15,382 nt of DNA from DASWHD01 sp036393335 (GTDB lineage Bacteria > CG2-30-53-67 > CG2-30-70-394), in the NCBI GenBank assembly GCA_036393335.1, contig DASWHD010000065.1:1-15382 (forward strand), given 5' to 3'. The notes under the pieces were generated by a model. The model was not told where the DNA came from and did no database searches. It saw nothing but the letters and a program-made list of their open reading frames with translations. Shown one piece after another: positions 5,791 through 13,697 of this stretch. The translations under genes were made by a program, and so were the position numbers. Position 1 is the first letter of the stretch; every line of letters begins with the position of its first letter.

Positions 5791-7530
5791 TTGGACCACC
5801 AGGTCACTGCCCGCAAGTTCCGGCCCCAGACCTTCGACGAGCTCGTCGGCCAGGCCACGGTCGCCCGGACCTTGCGCAACGCCCTGCGTAGCGGCCGGCT
5901 CGCCCACGGCTTCCTGTTCGCCGGTCCGCGCGGGGTGGGCAAGACCACCACCGCCCGGCTCCTCGCCAAGGGGCTCAACTGCCTGGCCCTGGCGGACGGC
6001 CAGCCCTGCAACGCCTGCGACAATTGCCGCCAGGTGGCGGAGGGGCGGTTCGTCGACGTGATCGAGATCGACGGCGCCAGCAACAACGGCGTCGACCACA
6101 TCCGCAGCCTACGGGAGCAGGTCCAATACCTCCCGGCGGTCGGCCAGTACAAGGTCTATCTGATCGACGAGGTCCACATGCTCTCCAAGGAGGCCTTCAA
6201 CGCCCTGCTCAAGACCCTGGAGGAGCCGCCGCCGCACGTGGTCTTCATCTTCGCCACCACTGAGCTGCACAAGGTGCCGGCGACCATCGTTTCCCGCTGC
6301 CAGCGCTACGAGTTCCAGCGGATCCGCGAGCACGACATCGTCACCCAGCTCCGCAAGGTCGCGGTCGCCTATCAAATGGCGGCCGAGGAGGAGGCGCTGT
6401 GGGAGATCGCGGTGGCGGCCGACGGCTCTCTGCGCGACGCCCAGTCCTTGTTCGACCAGGCCACCGCCTTCGGCGAGCTTACCGTGGCCACGGTGCAGGA
6501 GATCCTCGGCCTCGTCGACCGCGGCGTGCTCACGGACACGGTGGCAAAGGTCGCCGCCCGCGACGGCGCCGGCCTCCTCGCCCTCGTGGATACCCTGACC
6601 CGGGGCGGCCACATGCTCGACGTGTTTCTCCGCGGACTGGCGGAGCAGTTCCGTCATCTCCTGGTCCTGCGCACGATGGACGACGCCGGCGAGCTGGTGC
6701 CGCTCTCCGAGGCGCAACGGCAATCCCTGCTCGCGGCGGGTGCCAGCTTGACGCCCGATCAGATCGAGCGCGGCTTGGGCCTCCTCCTGGAGACCGGCCG
6801 GGAGCTGCGCGGCAACCCCTTGCCGCGCTTCGCCATCGAGGTCGGCCTGCTACGCCTCCTGCGCCTGGAGCCGGTGGCGGCCATCGCGGAGCTGCTTTCC
6901 CGCCTGGAGGAGATGACCGCGACACACTCCCCGGACGCGGGTCCGCGGCCGAACCGGGCCGCACAGCCCATGCGACCGCCTGCCTCCGGCTCTGCGACGC
7001 CAGCGATGACCCCCGTGACCGCCTCGGCGGGCAGTTCGTCAGACCCGGTCGTGCGCTCGCCTGCTCCGCCGCCGCCCCCGCCGCCAGTCAATCCAACCGC
7101 GGGAGCCACGCCTTCAGGCGCCGTCGGCGATGTGCCTGCGCCGATCGAACCGTGCCTCTCCTGGTCGAGTCTCCTGGCGGCGGTTCGGGAGCGGCGCCCG
7201 TCCCTAGCCGCGGTCCTGGAGTACGGCCGCCTGGTCCATTGCGACCAGGCCAAGGTCGAGGTCGCGTTTTCCGCGTCTTTCTACGCAAACCAGGTAGAAG
7301 AGGATCGGGCCTTGGTGGAGGAAGAGGTGCGCCGCCTGGCCGGGCCCCAGGCATCCTTTATCATCCACCGGGGGGAGATGGAGGGGAGCCGCCCTTCGGT
7401 GGTGGAGGAGCGTGCCGCGAGTCGCGAGGCGGCACGCCGCCAGCTCGTCGAAGAGAACCCGCGGGTGACTGCGGCCGTCGAGACCTTCGACGGCGACGTG
7501 GTCGACGTCCACCTTGGCTCAGAGCGGTAG
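5791..7530 (+). CDS. dnaX: DNA polymerase III subunit tau (DnaX)
   Basis: ATPase of the clamp loader that opens and places the beta clamp and links the polymerase cores to DnaB; 579 aa with the TTG start. With this start the landmarks fall at the same residue numbers as in E. coli DnaX: Walker A GPRGVGKT with Lys51, zinc ligands Cys64, Cys73, Cys76 and Cys79, Walker B DEVH at 126-129, and the SRC arginine finger at Arg169. GAGGAG lies eight bases before the TTG, and the first residues (DHQVTARKFRPQTF) match the family. A longer in-frame reading from 5626 would add a non-homologous tail. Residues about 370-480 form a Pro/Ala/Ser linker, followed by a tau-specific C-terminal domain. No A-rich slippery heptamer is visible in the gene, so I see no signal for a frameshifted gamma form. 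First gene of the dnaX-ybaB-recR cluster. Confidence 0.96.
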   Translation: MDHQVTARKFRPQTFDELVGQATVARTLRNALRSGRLAHGFLFAGPRGVGKTTTARLLAKGLNCLALADGQPCNACDNCRQVAEGRFVDVIEIDGASNNGVDHIRSLREQVQYLPAVGQYKVYLIDEVHMLSKEAFNALLKTLEEPPPHVVFIFATTELHKVPATIVSRCQRYEFQRIREHDIVTQLRKVAVAYQMAAEEEALWEIAVAADGSLRDAQSLFDQATAFGELTVATVQEILGLVDRGVLTDTVAKVAARDGAGLLALVDTLTRGGHMLDVFLRGLAEQFRHLLVLRTMDDAGELVPLSEAQRQSLLAAGASLTPDQIERGLGLLLETGRELRGNPLPRFAIEVGLLRLLRLEPVAAIAELLSRLEEMTATHSPDAGPRPNRAAQPMRPPASGSATPAMTPVTASAGSSSDPVVRSPAPPPPPPPVNPTAGATPSGAVGDVPAPIEPCLSWSSLLAAVRERRPSLAAVLEYGRLVHCDQAKVEVAFSASFYANQVEEDRALVEEEVRRLAGPQASFIIHRGEMEGSRPSVVEERAASREAARRQLVEENPRVTAAVETFDGDVVDVHLGSER

Positions 7531-7573
7531 ATCGACACCCACCGCTGGACACTCCCCCGGTCAGGAGAAACCC

Positions 7574-7903
7574 ATGTTTGAAGGCAAAGAAGGGCTCGGT
7601 GGCCTGCTGCGCCAGGCCCAGGAGCTGCAAGGCCGCCTCAAGGAGGTGCAGGAGCAGGCGGCCCGCGAGCGGGTCACCGGCACCAGCGGCGGCGGGATGG
7701 TTAAAGTGACCGCCACAGGCGCCCAAGAGATCGTGAAGGTCGAGATGGATCCTGGGGTGATCGACCCCGGCGACCCGGAGCTCCTCGGCGACCTCGTCGC
7801 CGCGGCCTGCAACGACGCCCTGCGCCGCGCCCGCGACCTGCTACAACAGCGCATGAGCGCGGTGACCGGGGGCATCGATCCCACTCAGCTCTTCGGCGGC
7901 TGA
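7574..7903 (+). CDS. ybaB: Nucleoid-associated protein YbaB/EbfC
   Basis: 109-aa DNA-binding protein that forms dimers and binds the nucleoid. It shows the family layout: an N-terminal amphipathic helix (LRQAQELQGRLKEVQEQ), a central strand region with SGGGMVKVTATG and a C-terminal helical part ending in IDPTQLFGG. The length matches the family (about 105-110 aa). ATG 7574 has AGGAG seven bases upstream; the frame could be read from 7514, but that would overlap dnaX. It lies 43 bp after dnaX and before recR, the conserved order in bacteria, and probably shares their transcript. A role in recombination or replication restart is inferred from that conserved neighbourhood. Confidence 0.95.
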   Translation: MFEGKEGLGGLLRQAQELQGRLKEVQEQAARERVTGTSGGGMVKVTATGAQEIVKVEMDPGVIDPGDPELLGDLVAAACNDALRRARDLLQQRMSAVTGGIDPTQLFGG

Positions 7904-8077
7904 GGCGCGCTGCGCGCGCTAAGGATGAGGGGTGTGGGATGGGGAGAAGGACGGCCCTGCGGGCCGGATAAGATGCCGCCTATTTTCCGCCTACGAATAA
8001 ATCCTAGCCGGCCGCAGGCCGGCACCATCCCTAGCCCCTGACCCCTAGCCCCTAACCCCTGGCGAGCGCAGCGAGCC
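7904..8077. repeat. Palindromic G/C-tract intergenic repeat, copy B
   Basis: A 174-bp unit that exactly fills the gap between the ybaB stop and the recR ATG. Its left end GGCGCGCTGCGCGCGCT and right end GGCGAGCGCAGCGAGCC are inverted relatives. Inside are a G-rich tract (7921-7946), the hairpin GGACGGCCCTGCGGGCC (7949-7965), a mixed core, a GGCCGGCACCA block and a C-rich tract of repeated CCCTAGCCCCT units (8030-8060). Copy A at 495-641 has the same block order. The right arm carries the recR start at its edge without a Shine-Dalgarno, as copy A does for def. It probably folds into a long hairpin in the mRNA. Confidence 0.8.
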
Positions 8078-8677
8078 ATGAAAGCCGACCACCCGATCGA
8101 GGTCGCCGTGCGGGCGCTCTCGCGACTCCCGGGCATCGGCCGGCGCACGGCGAGCCGCCTCGTCTTTCACCTCCTGAGCCAGCCGCGAGAAGAGGTCACG
8201 GCCCTGACTCGCGCCCTCGCCGACCTGAAGGAACAACTACAGTTCTGCCACCGCTGCGAGGGGCTGGCGGAGGCCGACGTGTGCGACATCTGTGCCGATC
8301 CGGCGCGGGATGTGAGCGTGATTTGCGTGGTGGAGCAACCCCGCGACGTCTTCGTGATCGAACAGACCGGCGCCTACCACGGCCTGTACCACTGTCTGCA
8401 CGGCGTCCTGTCCCCGATTCACGGCGTAGGGCCACAGGAGCTGCGCATCGACTCCCTTCTGTGGCGCATCGAAACGGGCGGAATACACGAGTTGATCGTG
8501 GCGACCAATCCCACCCACGAGGGGGAGGCGACCGGCGCTTATCTGGCGCAGCTCCTCGCAGGCCGGGGAGTGAAGGTCACTCGCCTCGCGCGCGGCATCC
8601 CGGTGGGCGGCGACCTGGAGTACATCGACGGACTGACCCTCTCCCGCGCCCTCGAGGGGCGTGCCCCCTTGGCCTGA
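8078..8677 (+). CDS. recR: Recombination mediator protein RecR
   Basis: 199-aa protein of the RecFOR pathway, which helps load RecA onto SSB-coated gaps. Features in order: an N-terminal helix-hairpin-helix (ALSRLPGIGRRTASRLVFHLL, about 13-33), a C4 zinc finger with Cys57, Cys60, Cys69 and Cys72, a TOPRIM domain from about residue 80 with VICVVEQPRD and the conserved TNPTHEGEAT segment, and a closing GGDLEYID/LSRAL region. The length is typical (about 200 aa). The ATG is set by homology; no Shine-Dalgarno is visible because repeat copy B abuts it, so translation may depend on the upstream gene or on the repeat's structure. Third gene of the dnaX-ybaB-recR cluster. Confidence 0.96.
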   Translation: MKADHPIEVAVRALSRLPGIGRRTASRLVFHLLSQPREEVTALTRALADLKEQLQFCHRCEGLAEADVCDICADPARDVSVICVVEQPRDVFVIEQTGAYHGLYHCLHGVLSPIHGVGPQELRIDSLLWRIETGGIHELIVATNPTHEGEATGAYLAQLLAGRGVKVTRLARGIPVGGDLEYIDGLTLSRALEGRAPLA

Positions 8678-8800
8678 CAGTGGAGACGCTGAGGGCCAAC
8701 GCGTCTGCCCTGATGCGGAGCGGCGGGGAGGCACGCGCGGGTGGCTACGCTTGTCGATTCTCCTATGTTAGAAAGCCTCGCTTGCGTAGCGTTGGGACGC

Positions 8801-8822
8801 GTGTCGGCGTAGGGGCCGACAC
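8801..8822 (+). promoter_or_regulatory. Hairpin in the leader of the ferredoxin oxidoreductase genes
   Basis: GTGTCGGC (8801-8808), a 6-base loop and GCCGACAC (8815-8822) form a perfect 8-bp stem 33 bases before the ATG of the first oxidoreductase gene. There is no T tract, so it is not a standard terminator. It could be an operator, an mRNA-stabilising hairpin or half of a repeat. I see no convincing promoter boxes in 8678-8800. Confidence 0.45.
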
Positions 8823-8855
8823 TTGTCGTGACCCTTTCTTCACGAGGACCGCTTG

Positions 8856-10877
8856 ATGGCATCCGCAGAGCAGAAATTTCCGTATCCAGGCATCCCCGGC
8901 ACCGCCGACGGCACCGCTGCCGTGGTCCACGTGGAGGTCCGCGCCACCGATGCGGCGGCGGCCTACCCGATCACCTCCTCCACCCAGATGGGCATGGGCT
9001 ATCAGGCCCACCACGCCAACGGGTTCAAGAACGTCTTCGGCCGGCCCATCGGCTGGATGGAGCTGGAGAGCGAACACTCCTCCATGTCCTCCTGCGAGGG
9101 CTACGCCATGGCCGGTGGGCGGGTGTCCAACTTCACCAGCGGCCAGGGTTTGGTGCTGATGAAGGAGGTTCTTTTTACCTGCTCCGGCAAGCGGCTCCCC
9201 ATCGTCCTCAACGTCGCCGCCCGGGCCCTGACCTCCCAGTCCCTCAACGTCCACGCCGGCCACGACGACGTCATGGCGGTGACCGACGTGGGGTGGGGTA
9301 TGCTCTTCGCCAAGAACGTCCAAGATGTCGGCGACCTCTCCTTGATCGCGCGCCGCGCCGCCGAGGCGTCGCGTACGCCGTTCATGAACGTCCAGGACGG
9401 CTTCCTCACCAGCCACACCATCGAGAACTGCCTCTTTCAAGAGGATGATCTCATCCGCGGGTACCTCGGGGACTCCACCGGCAAGATCCTGAAGCTCTTC
9501 GACCCCGATGCCCCCCTTCAGGTCGGCGTGGTGCAAAACCAAGACAGCTACATGACCGGCAAGATCGCGCAACGGGTCTTTTACGACCAGGTTCCGCGCC
9601 ACCTGCAAGAGGCGATGGATGAGTACTACCGCCTCACCGGCCGGCGCTACGCCTTCATCGAGACCCACGGCATGGAGGACGCGGAGTACGCCATCGTCGC
9701 CATGGGCTCGACCGCCGAGACGGCCATCGCCTCGCTCGACCACATTCGCTCCCTCGGCTACAAGGTCGGCGTCGTCGGCGTCACCTGCTACCGCCCCTTC
9801 CCGCAGGTACAGATCGTCGAGGCGTTGCAGAACGTCAAGGCGTTCTCCGTCATCGAACGCCTCGACGTACCGCTCAACGTCGACAACCCGCTCACCACCG
9901 ACATCGAGGCGAGCTTCGCCAAGGCGATGATGGGGCTCGACGGTTTCCCGACCATCTCCCGCATCCCCAAGTGCTACACCGGTTCCGCCGGGCTGGGCTC
10001 GCGCGACATCACCGCCGGCCACATGGTCTCGGTGGTGAAGAACATGGCGGGCGACGGCGAGGACAAGCGCTACTTCACCCTCGGCATCGACCACGCGGCG
10101 GCCCTGCCGGTCTCGGAGGAGCCCGACGTGCGGCCGGCCGGCTCGTTCTCCATCCGCGGCCACTCGGTGGGTGGCTACGGGTCGGTCACGACCAACAAGG
10201 TCATCGCCACCATGCTCGGTGACATCTTCGGCTTCCCGGTCCAGGCCGCGCCCAAGTACGGCTCGGAGAAGAAAGGGTTGCCCACCAACACCTATCTGAC
10301 CACCACCAAGGGCGGCAAGATCCTCACCCACAGCGAGCTCCAGCAGGTCGAGTTCGTGCCGCTCATGGATCCCACCACCTGGAACATGGGCAACCCGTGC
10401 GTCGGCCTCCAGGACGGCGGGGCGATCTTCCAGCACACCGATGTGGAGGATCCGGCGGGGCTGTGGAAGAGCCTGCCGGTGTGGGCCAAGTACTTCATGG
10501 TGGAGCACAACATCCGCTTCTTCGGCGTCGACACGATCCGTATCGCGCGCGAGTCGTGCAAGTCGGATGACTCCCTGATCCAGCGCTTCCAGGGCGTCGT
10601 GCTCCTCGGGGTCTTCTTGAAGGTCACCCCCTTCCAGAAGGAGGCCGGGATGTCCGACGAGGACCTGTTCGAGAAGGTCGAGGGCCCGCTGCGCAAATAC
10701 TTCGGCAAGAAGGGCGACGCGGTGGTGAAGGACAACCTGAACGCGGTGCGCAAGGGCTACCAGCAGGTCTTCGAGGTGCCGCGCGCCATCATGGAGGCGA
10801 CCCCGGCCGACGTGCTTGCCAAGGGCAAGGAGGAGTGGGAGGCCAAGGGCAAGGACGTGAATGCGTTCTTCATCTAA
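8856..10877 (+). CDS. 2-oxoacid (pyruvate):ferredoxin oxidoreductase, alpha/gamma-type chain
   Basis: 673-aa chain matching domains I-III and the linker domain of one-chain pyruvate:ferredoxin oxidoreductases, which convert a 2-oxoacid and CoA to acyl-CoA, CO2 and reduced ferredoxin. Domain I carries YPITSS with Thr40, SEH with Glu73 (the family's TPP-activating Glu) and ARAL with Arg123; Thr and Arg at these places contact the pyruvate carboxylate in the Desulfovibrio africanus enzyme. Domain II begins near residue 285 (YAIVAMGSTAET). The gamma-like domain lies around 420-560 (RGHSVGGYGSVTTNK). ATG 8856 has GAGGA about nine bases upstream; a TTG just before it is less likely. The partner chain starts 73 bp downstream. 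The TPP and cluster domains are absent here, so the protein cannot work alone. The substrate could be pyruvate or another 2-oxoacid. Confidence 0.9.
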   Translation: MASAEQKFPYPGIPGTADGTAAVVHVEVRATDAAAAYPITSSTQMGMGYQAHHANGFKNVFGRPIGWMELESEHSSMSSCEGYAMAGGRVSNFTSGQGLVLMKEVLFTCSGKRLPIVLNVAARALTSQSLNVHAGHDDVMAVTDVGWGMLFAKNVQDVGDLSLIARRAAEASRTPFMNVQDGFLTSHTIENCLFQEDDLIRGYLGDSTGKILKLFDPDAPLQVGVVQNQDSYMTGKIAQRVFYDQVPRHLQEAMDEYYRLTGRRYAFIETHGMEDAEYAIVAMGSTAETAIASLDHIRSLGYKVGVVGVTCYRPFPQVQIVEALQNVKAFSVIERLDVPLNVDNPLTTDIEASFAKAMMGLDGFPTISRIPKCYTGSAGLGSRDITAGHMVSVVKNMAGDGEDKRYFTLGIDHAAALPVSEEPDVRPAGSFSIRGHSVGGYGSVTTNKVIATMLGDIFGFPVQAAPKYGSEKKGLPTNTYLTTTKGGKILTHSELQQVEFVPLMDPTTWNMGNPCVGLQDGGAIFQHTDVEDPAGLWKSLPVWAKYFMVEHNIRFFGVDTIRIARESCKSDDSLIQRFQGVVLLGVFLKVTPFQKEAGMSDEDLFEKVEGPLRKYFGKKGDAVVKDNLNAVRKGYQQVFEVPRAIMEATPADVLAKGKEEWEAKGKDVNAFFI

Positions 10878-10950
10878 GGCACCGCACCTCCTTGCGCATC
10901 GCGGAGCGCCAGACGACAGAAACCATGCATACCCCAACCCGTGAGAGAAA

Positions 10951-12564
10951 ATGAGCATCCCCGACATCAAGAAAAATGACTGGTACGACTACACCCGCGC
11001 CGAGGAGGTGATCGAGGCATATAACCGTGGCGGCGGCTCGGCCCTGCCGGCGGACAAGTTTGTCGCCCAGTCCGTCGTACCGGCGGGCACCGGCGCCTAC
11101 CGCGACTTCTCGTACATCGCCCCGGAGGTCCCGGAGCTCGCCGCGGAGAACTGCGTCGCCTGTATGGAGTGCGTCCAGAACTGCCCCGACACCGCGATCC
11201 TCGGCAAGGTGGTGCGGCCAGAGGACCTGGAGAAGGCGTTGGCGGCGATTGCGGACGAGGATCAGCGGGCACTCGCTCGCGCCCAGTTCGTCCAGACCAC
11301 CAAGTTCTTCAAGACCTACCAGAAGAAGCACGACAAGGACCCGGCCGCCGCGCCGGGCGCCGAGTTTGGCATCTTCATCGACCCCACCAAGTGCAAGGGG
11401 TGCGGCGAGTGCGTCGAGGTGTGCGGCGATCACGGCGCCCTGAAGATGATCAAGAAGACCCCGGACAACCTGCCGGACTTCTTCGCCCTGTGGAAGCTGC
11501 ACAACGACCTACCGGCGACCCCGAAGGAGTACATCAGCGAGAAGATCAGCGTCGACCTGATGCTCAAGCCGAGCAGCCTGCAATATGTGGGCGGCGCGGG
11601 CTCCTGCATGGGGTGCGGCGAGGCCTCGGTCATCCGCCAGATCCAGGCGATCACCAACGAGTACCACGGCAACAACTACGGCATCATCGCTGCCACCGGC
11701 TGTTCCACGGTGTACGGCTCCACCTATCCGTACAACCCCTTCACGGTGCCGTGGTCCAACTCCCTGTTCGAGAACGCCGCCACCTTCGCCATGGGCGTCC
11801 GGCGCTACTGGGACGACATGGGGCTCACCGACCGCGGCCTGTGGGCCATGGGCGGTGACGGCGGCATGCTCGACATCGGCTTCCAGGCCCTGTCCCGCCT
11901 GCTGTGCTCGGGGATGAACGTCAAGGTGTTCATCATGGACACCCAGGTCTACTCCAACACCGGTGGCCAGACCTCCTGCGCAAGCTACATGGGCCAGGAG
12001 GCGAAGATGAGCGTCCACGGCAAGACCGTTCCCGGCAAGCCCGAGCGACGCAAGGAGGCGGCCCAGATCTGCATGATGCACCCCAACACCTACGTGGCGC
12101 AGACCATCGGCCCCATGACCACCCACTTCTACAAGTCCCTGCGCGGCGCCCTCGAATACCAGGGGCCGGCGGTGATCATGGCCTACACCACCTGCCAGCC
12201 GGAGCACGGTGTGGCCGACGACTTGGCCGCCCACCAGGCACGCCTGGCCGTGGAGACCCGTGCCTTCCCGATCCTGATCTACGACCCCTCCAAGGGTCGC
12301 ACCATCAAGGAACGCCTCTCCCTCCAGGGCAACCCGTCCGTGAACCGTAACTGGCACACCAAGGAGCTCAAGGACGGCACCGTTGAGGTCCACGACTTCT
12401 GCACCTTCGCCCGCAGCGAGGGCCGTTTCGCCAAGCACTTCGCCAAGGACGGCAGCCCGTCTGCGATGATCCTCGCCAGCCAGCAGGAGCGGCTGGAAAA
12501 CTGGTGGCAGCTCCAGGAGCTGGCCGGGGTGGTCAACAAGGACCTAGAGGAGGAGGGCGCGTAA
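10951..12564 (+). CDS. 2-oxoacid (pyruvate):ferredoxin oxidoreductase, ferredoxin/TPP chain
   Basis: 537-aa chain matching domains V and VI of one-chain pyruvate:ferredoxin oxidoreductases. The ferredoxin part binds two [4Fe-4S] clusters: Cys68, Cys71, Cys74 and Cys78 (CVACMECVQNCP), and Cys148, Cys151, Cys154 and Cys158, the second set lacking the usual Pro after its last Cys. The catalytic part holds the third, proximal cluster (Cys219, Cys222, Cys251, Cys415) and the TPP motif GDGG at 302-305 through Asn336. All electron-transfer and cofactor ligands are therefore present. With the 673-aa partner the total of 1210 residues is close to the one-chain enzyme, split between domains III/IV and V. 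The start ATG follows GAGAG. A strong terminator lies 24 bp after the stop, which defines the end of the operon. Confidence 0.93.
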   Translation: MSIPDIKKNDWYDYTRAEEVIEAYNRGGGSALPADKFVAQSVVPAGTGAYRDFSYIAPEVPELAAENCVACMECVQNCPDTAILGKVVRPEDLEKALAAIADEDQRALARAQFVQTTKFFKTYQKKHDKDPAAAPGAEFGIFIDPTKCKGCGECVEVCGDHGALKMIKKTPDNLPDFFALWKLHNDLPATPKEYISEKISVDLMLKPSSLQYVGGAGSCMGCGEASVIRQIQAITNEYHGNNYGIIAATGCSTVYGSTYPYNPFTVPWSNSLFENAATFAMGVRRYWDDMGLTDRGLWAMGGDGGMLDIGFQALSRLLCSGMNVKVFIMDTQVYSNTGGQTSCASYMGQEAKMSVHGKTVPGKPERRKEAAQICMMHPNTYVAQTIGPMTTHFYKSLRGALEYQGPAVIMAYTTCQPEHGVADDLAAHQARLAVETRAFPILIYDPSKGRTIKERLSLQGNPSVNRNWHTKELKDGTVEVHDFCTFARSEGRFAKHFAKDGSPSAMILASQQERLENWWQLQELAGVVNKDLEEEGA

Positions 12565-12587
12565 GCGTCTCAATCTGCAGGGACCTC

Positions 12588-12619
12588 AGGGGCAGGCCCG
12601 ACGGCCTGCCCCTTTTTTT
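12588..12619 (+). terminator. Rho-independent terminator of the oxidoreductase operon
   Basis: A perfect stem AGGGGCAGGCC (12588-12598) / GGCCTGCCCC plus T (12603-12613) with loop CGAC is followed by a run of seven T to 12619. Placed right after the second oxidoreductase gene, it should end that transcript. The next gene starts only five bases later and would need read-through or its own promoter. Confidence 0.92.
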
Positions 12620-12624
12620 CTCCC

Positions 12625-13449
12625 ATGGCGATCGCAATGGAACTCCTCGATCTGGTGGCCGCGGACCTCGTGCGGGAGCGTGAGCTTACCCCGCCGGTCA
12701 TCGCCCACATCACCGCCGACTACAACTTCTCGGACGACCAGCTCCACCGCTTCTTCGCGGTGCGACTGCCGTCGCTCGAAGAATACGAGGTCGAGCTCAC
12801 CTTTTCCCGCCTCTTCACTCCGGACCACACCGCCCAGGTGCGCGCCGGCGCCCTGATCGATGCTGCCGGGCTGTCCTGTGAGGAGGAGACGGCCCTCGTC
12901 GAGGCCCTCGATACCCGCCGCCTCACCTGCGTGCTACGCGAGGGCGCGCGCCAGTTTCCCTTCCCGGTGGGACGGGTCCTGGTCGAACGCTACGTCCGGC
13001 TACTCAACCTGCGTGCGCCCCTGGCTGCGGAGGCGAGCCGGCTCATCGACAAGATCGTCCCCGAGATCGATCGCGAGACTGCCCGCTTCTGGTGCCGGCA
13101 GCCCCAGTGGCAAGGGGAGGAACGCATCCGCCTGCTCGGCGACTGGCTCGCGGCCTGCGAGCGGTGCGGCAGCTTCACCCTCGACAAGCTCGCCTACTTC
13201 ACCGGCCTGGTGAAGACCTACCGTCCCCACGACGCCGCCGACCTCGACCGCCAGCTCACCAACCTCACCGACGCCCTCGACAACATGGAAATCTCCCCGT
13301 TCTTCAGCGACGAGCTGGAAGAGATCCACGGCGCCCAGCATGAGGCCTCCGAGCACGCCGCCGCCCGCCGCGCCGACCTCGCCCGCGAGAAGGCCCTCAC
13401 CACCGCCCTGCGCGACGATCTCGAGGCGATGCAGGAGGCGGCCGACTAG
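12625..13449 (+). CDS. Hypothetical protein downstream of the oxidoreductase
   Basis: 274-aa soluble protein that I do not recognise. It is mostly helical and acidic, with no signal peptide or membrane segment, and has four Cys, two of them in a CERC pair (about residues 176-179) that alone does not prove metal binding. The C-terminal 50 residues are rich in Ala, Glu and Arg and could form a coiled coil. Two starts are possible, ATG 12625 and ATG 12637; neither has a ribosome site, and the terminator T tract sits directly before the first. Codon use (GC-rich third positions) looks like that of its neighbours, which supports a real gene. The TAG stop lies inside the left terminal repeat of the element at 13446-13668. 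A link to the oxidoreductase is suggested only by position. Confidence 0.7.
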   Translation: MAIAMELLDLVAADLVRERELTPPVIAHITADYNFSDDQLHRFFAVRLPSLEEYEVELTFSRLFTPDHTAQVRAGALIDAAGLSCEEETALVEALDTRRLTCVLREGARQFPFPVGRVLVERYVRLLNLRAPLAAEASRLIDKIVPEIDRETARFWCRQPQWQGEERIRLLGDWLAACERCGSFTLDKLAYFTGLVKTYRPHDAADLDRQLTNLTDALDNMEISPFFSDELEEIHGAQHEASEHAAARRADLAREKALTTALRDDLEAMQEAAD

Positions 13450-13668
13450 GCCGCATTTCTCACCATGAATCTGCTGCGCCCGCGCAACCTGCCTGCCGGC
13501 AGGCAGGCCGCATTTCCTGGCCGGGTCCTCGTCCGGGGTAGGAGCCGAATCCCTTCGGCGACCTGCCACATGGGGTCGCCGATAGAATCGGCTCCTACCG
13601 CGGGCCAGCCAGGATCTACGCGCGTTTGCACGATCTCGCCACGATCCCTGGTGAGAAATGTGGGCTAG
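13446..13668. mobile_element. MITE-like non-coding element with 20-bp terminal inverted repeats
   Basis: The ends CTAGGCCGCATTTCTCACCA (13446-13465) and TGGTGAGAAATGTGGGCTAG (13649-13668) are inverted repeats matching at 18 of 20 positions. Inside are a second GGCCGCATTT copy (13506-13515), a CCTGCCTGCCGGCAGGCAGG palindrome (13488-13507) and the large hairpin at 13538-13598. No transposase frame is present. The structure fits a miniature inverted-repeat element, possibly with nested REP sequences. The left end overlaps the TAG stop of the upstream gene. The family is not named here. Confidence 0.65.
13538..13598. repeat. REP-like hairpin nested in the element
   Basis: Arms 13538-13563 (starting GTAGGAGCCGAAT) and 13574-13598 (ending ATCGGCTCCTAC) are imperfectly complementary over about 25 bases with a 10-base loop. 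The GTAGGAGC...GCTCCTAC ends are typical of repetitive extragenic palindromes in proteobacteria (family knowledge). It may protect or fold the 3' end of the upstream mRNA. Confidence 0.6.
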
Positions 13669-13697
13669 GCCGCGGGAGCGCCGCACTGGCGCCCGCC

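Noticed and set aside
8763..10970. Very long minus-strand frame (735 codons)
   Set aside because: It is antisense to the well-conserved oxidoreductase chain and arises from GC-rich third positions; its composition (His, Val, Gly, Leu rich) is that of a shadow frame.
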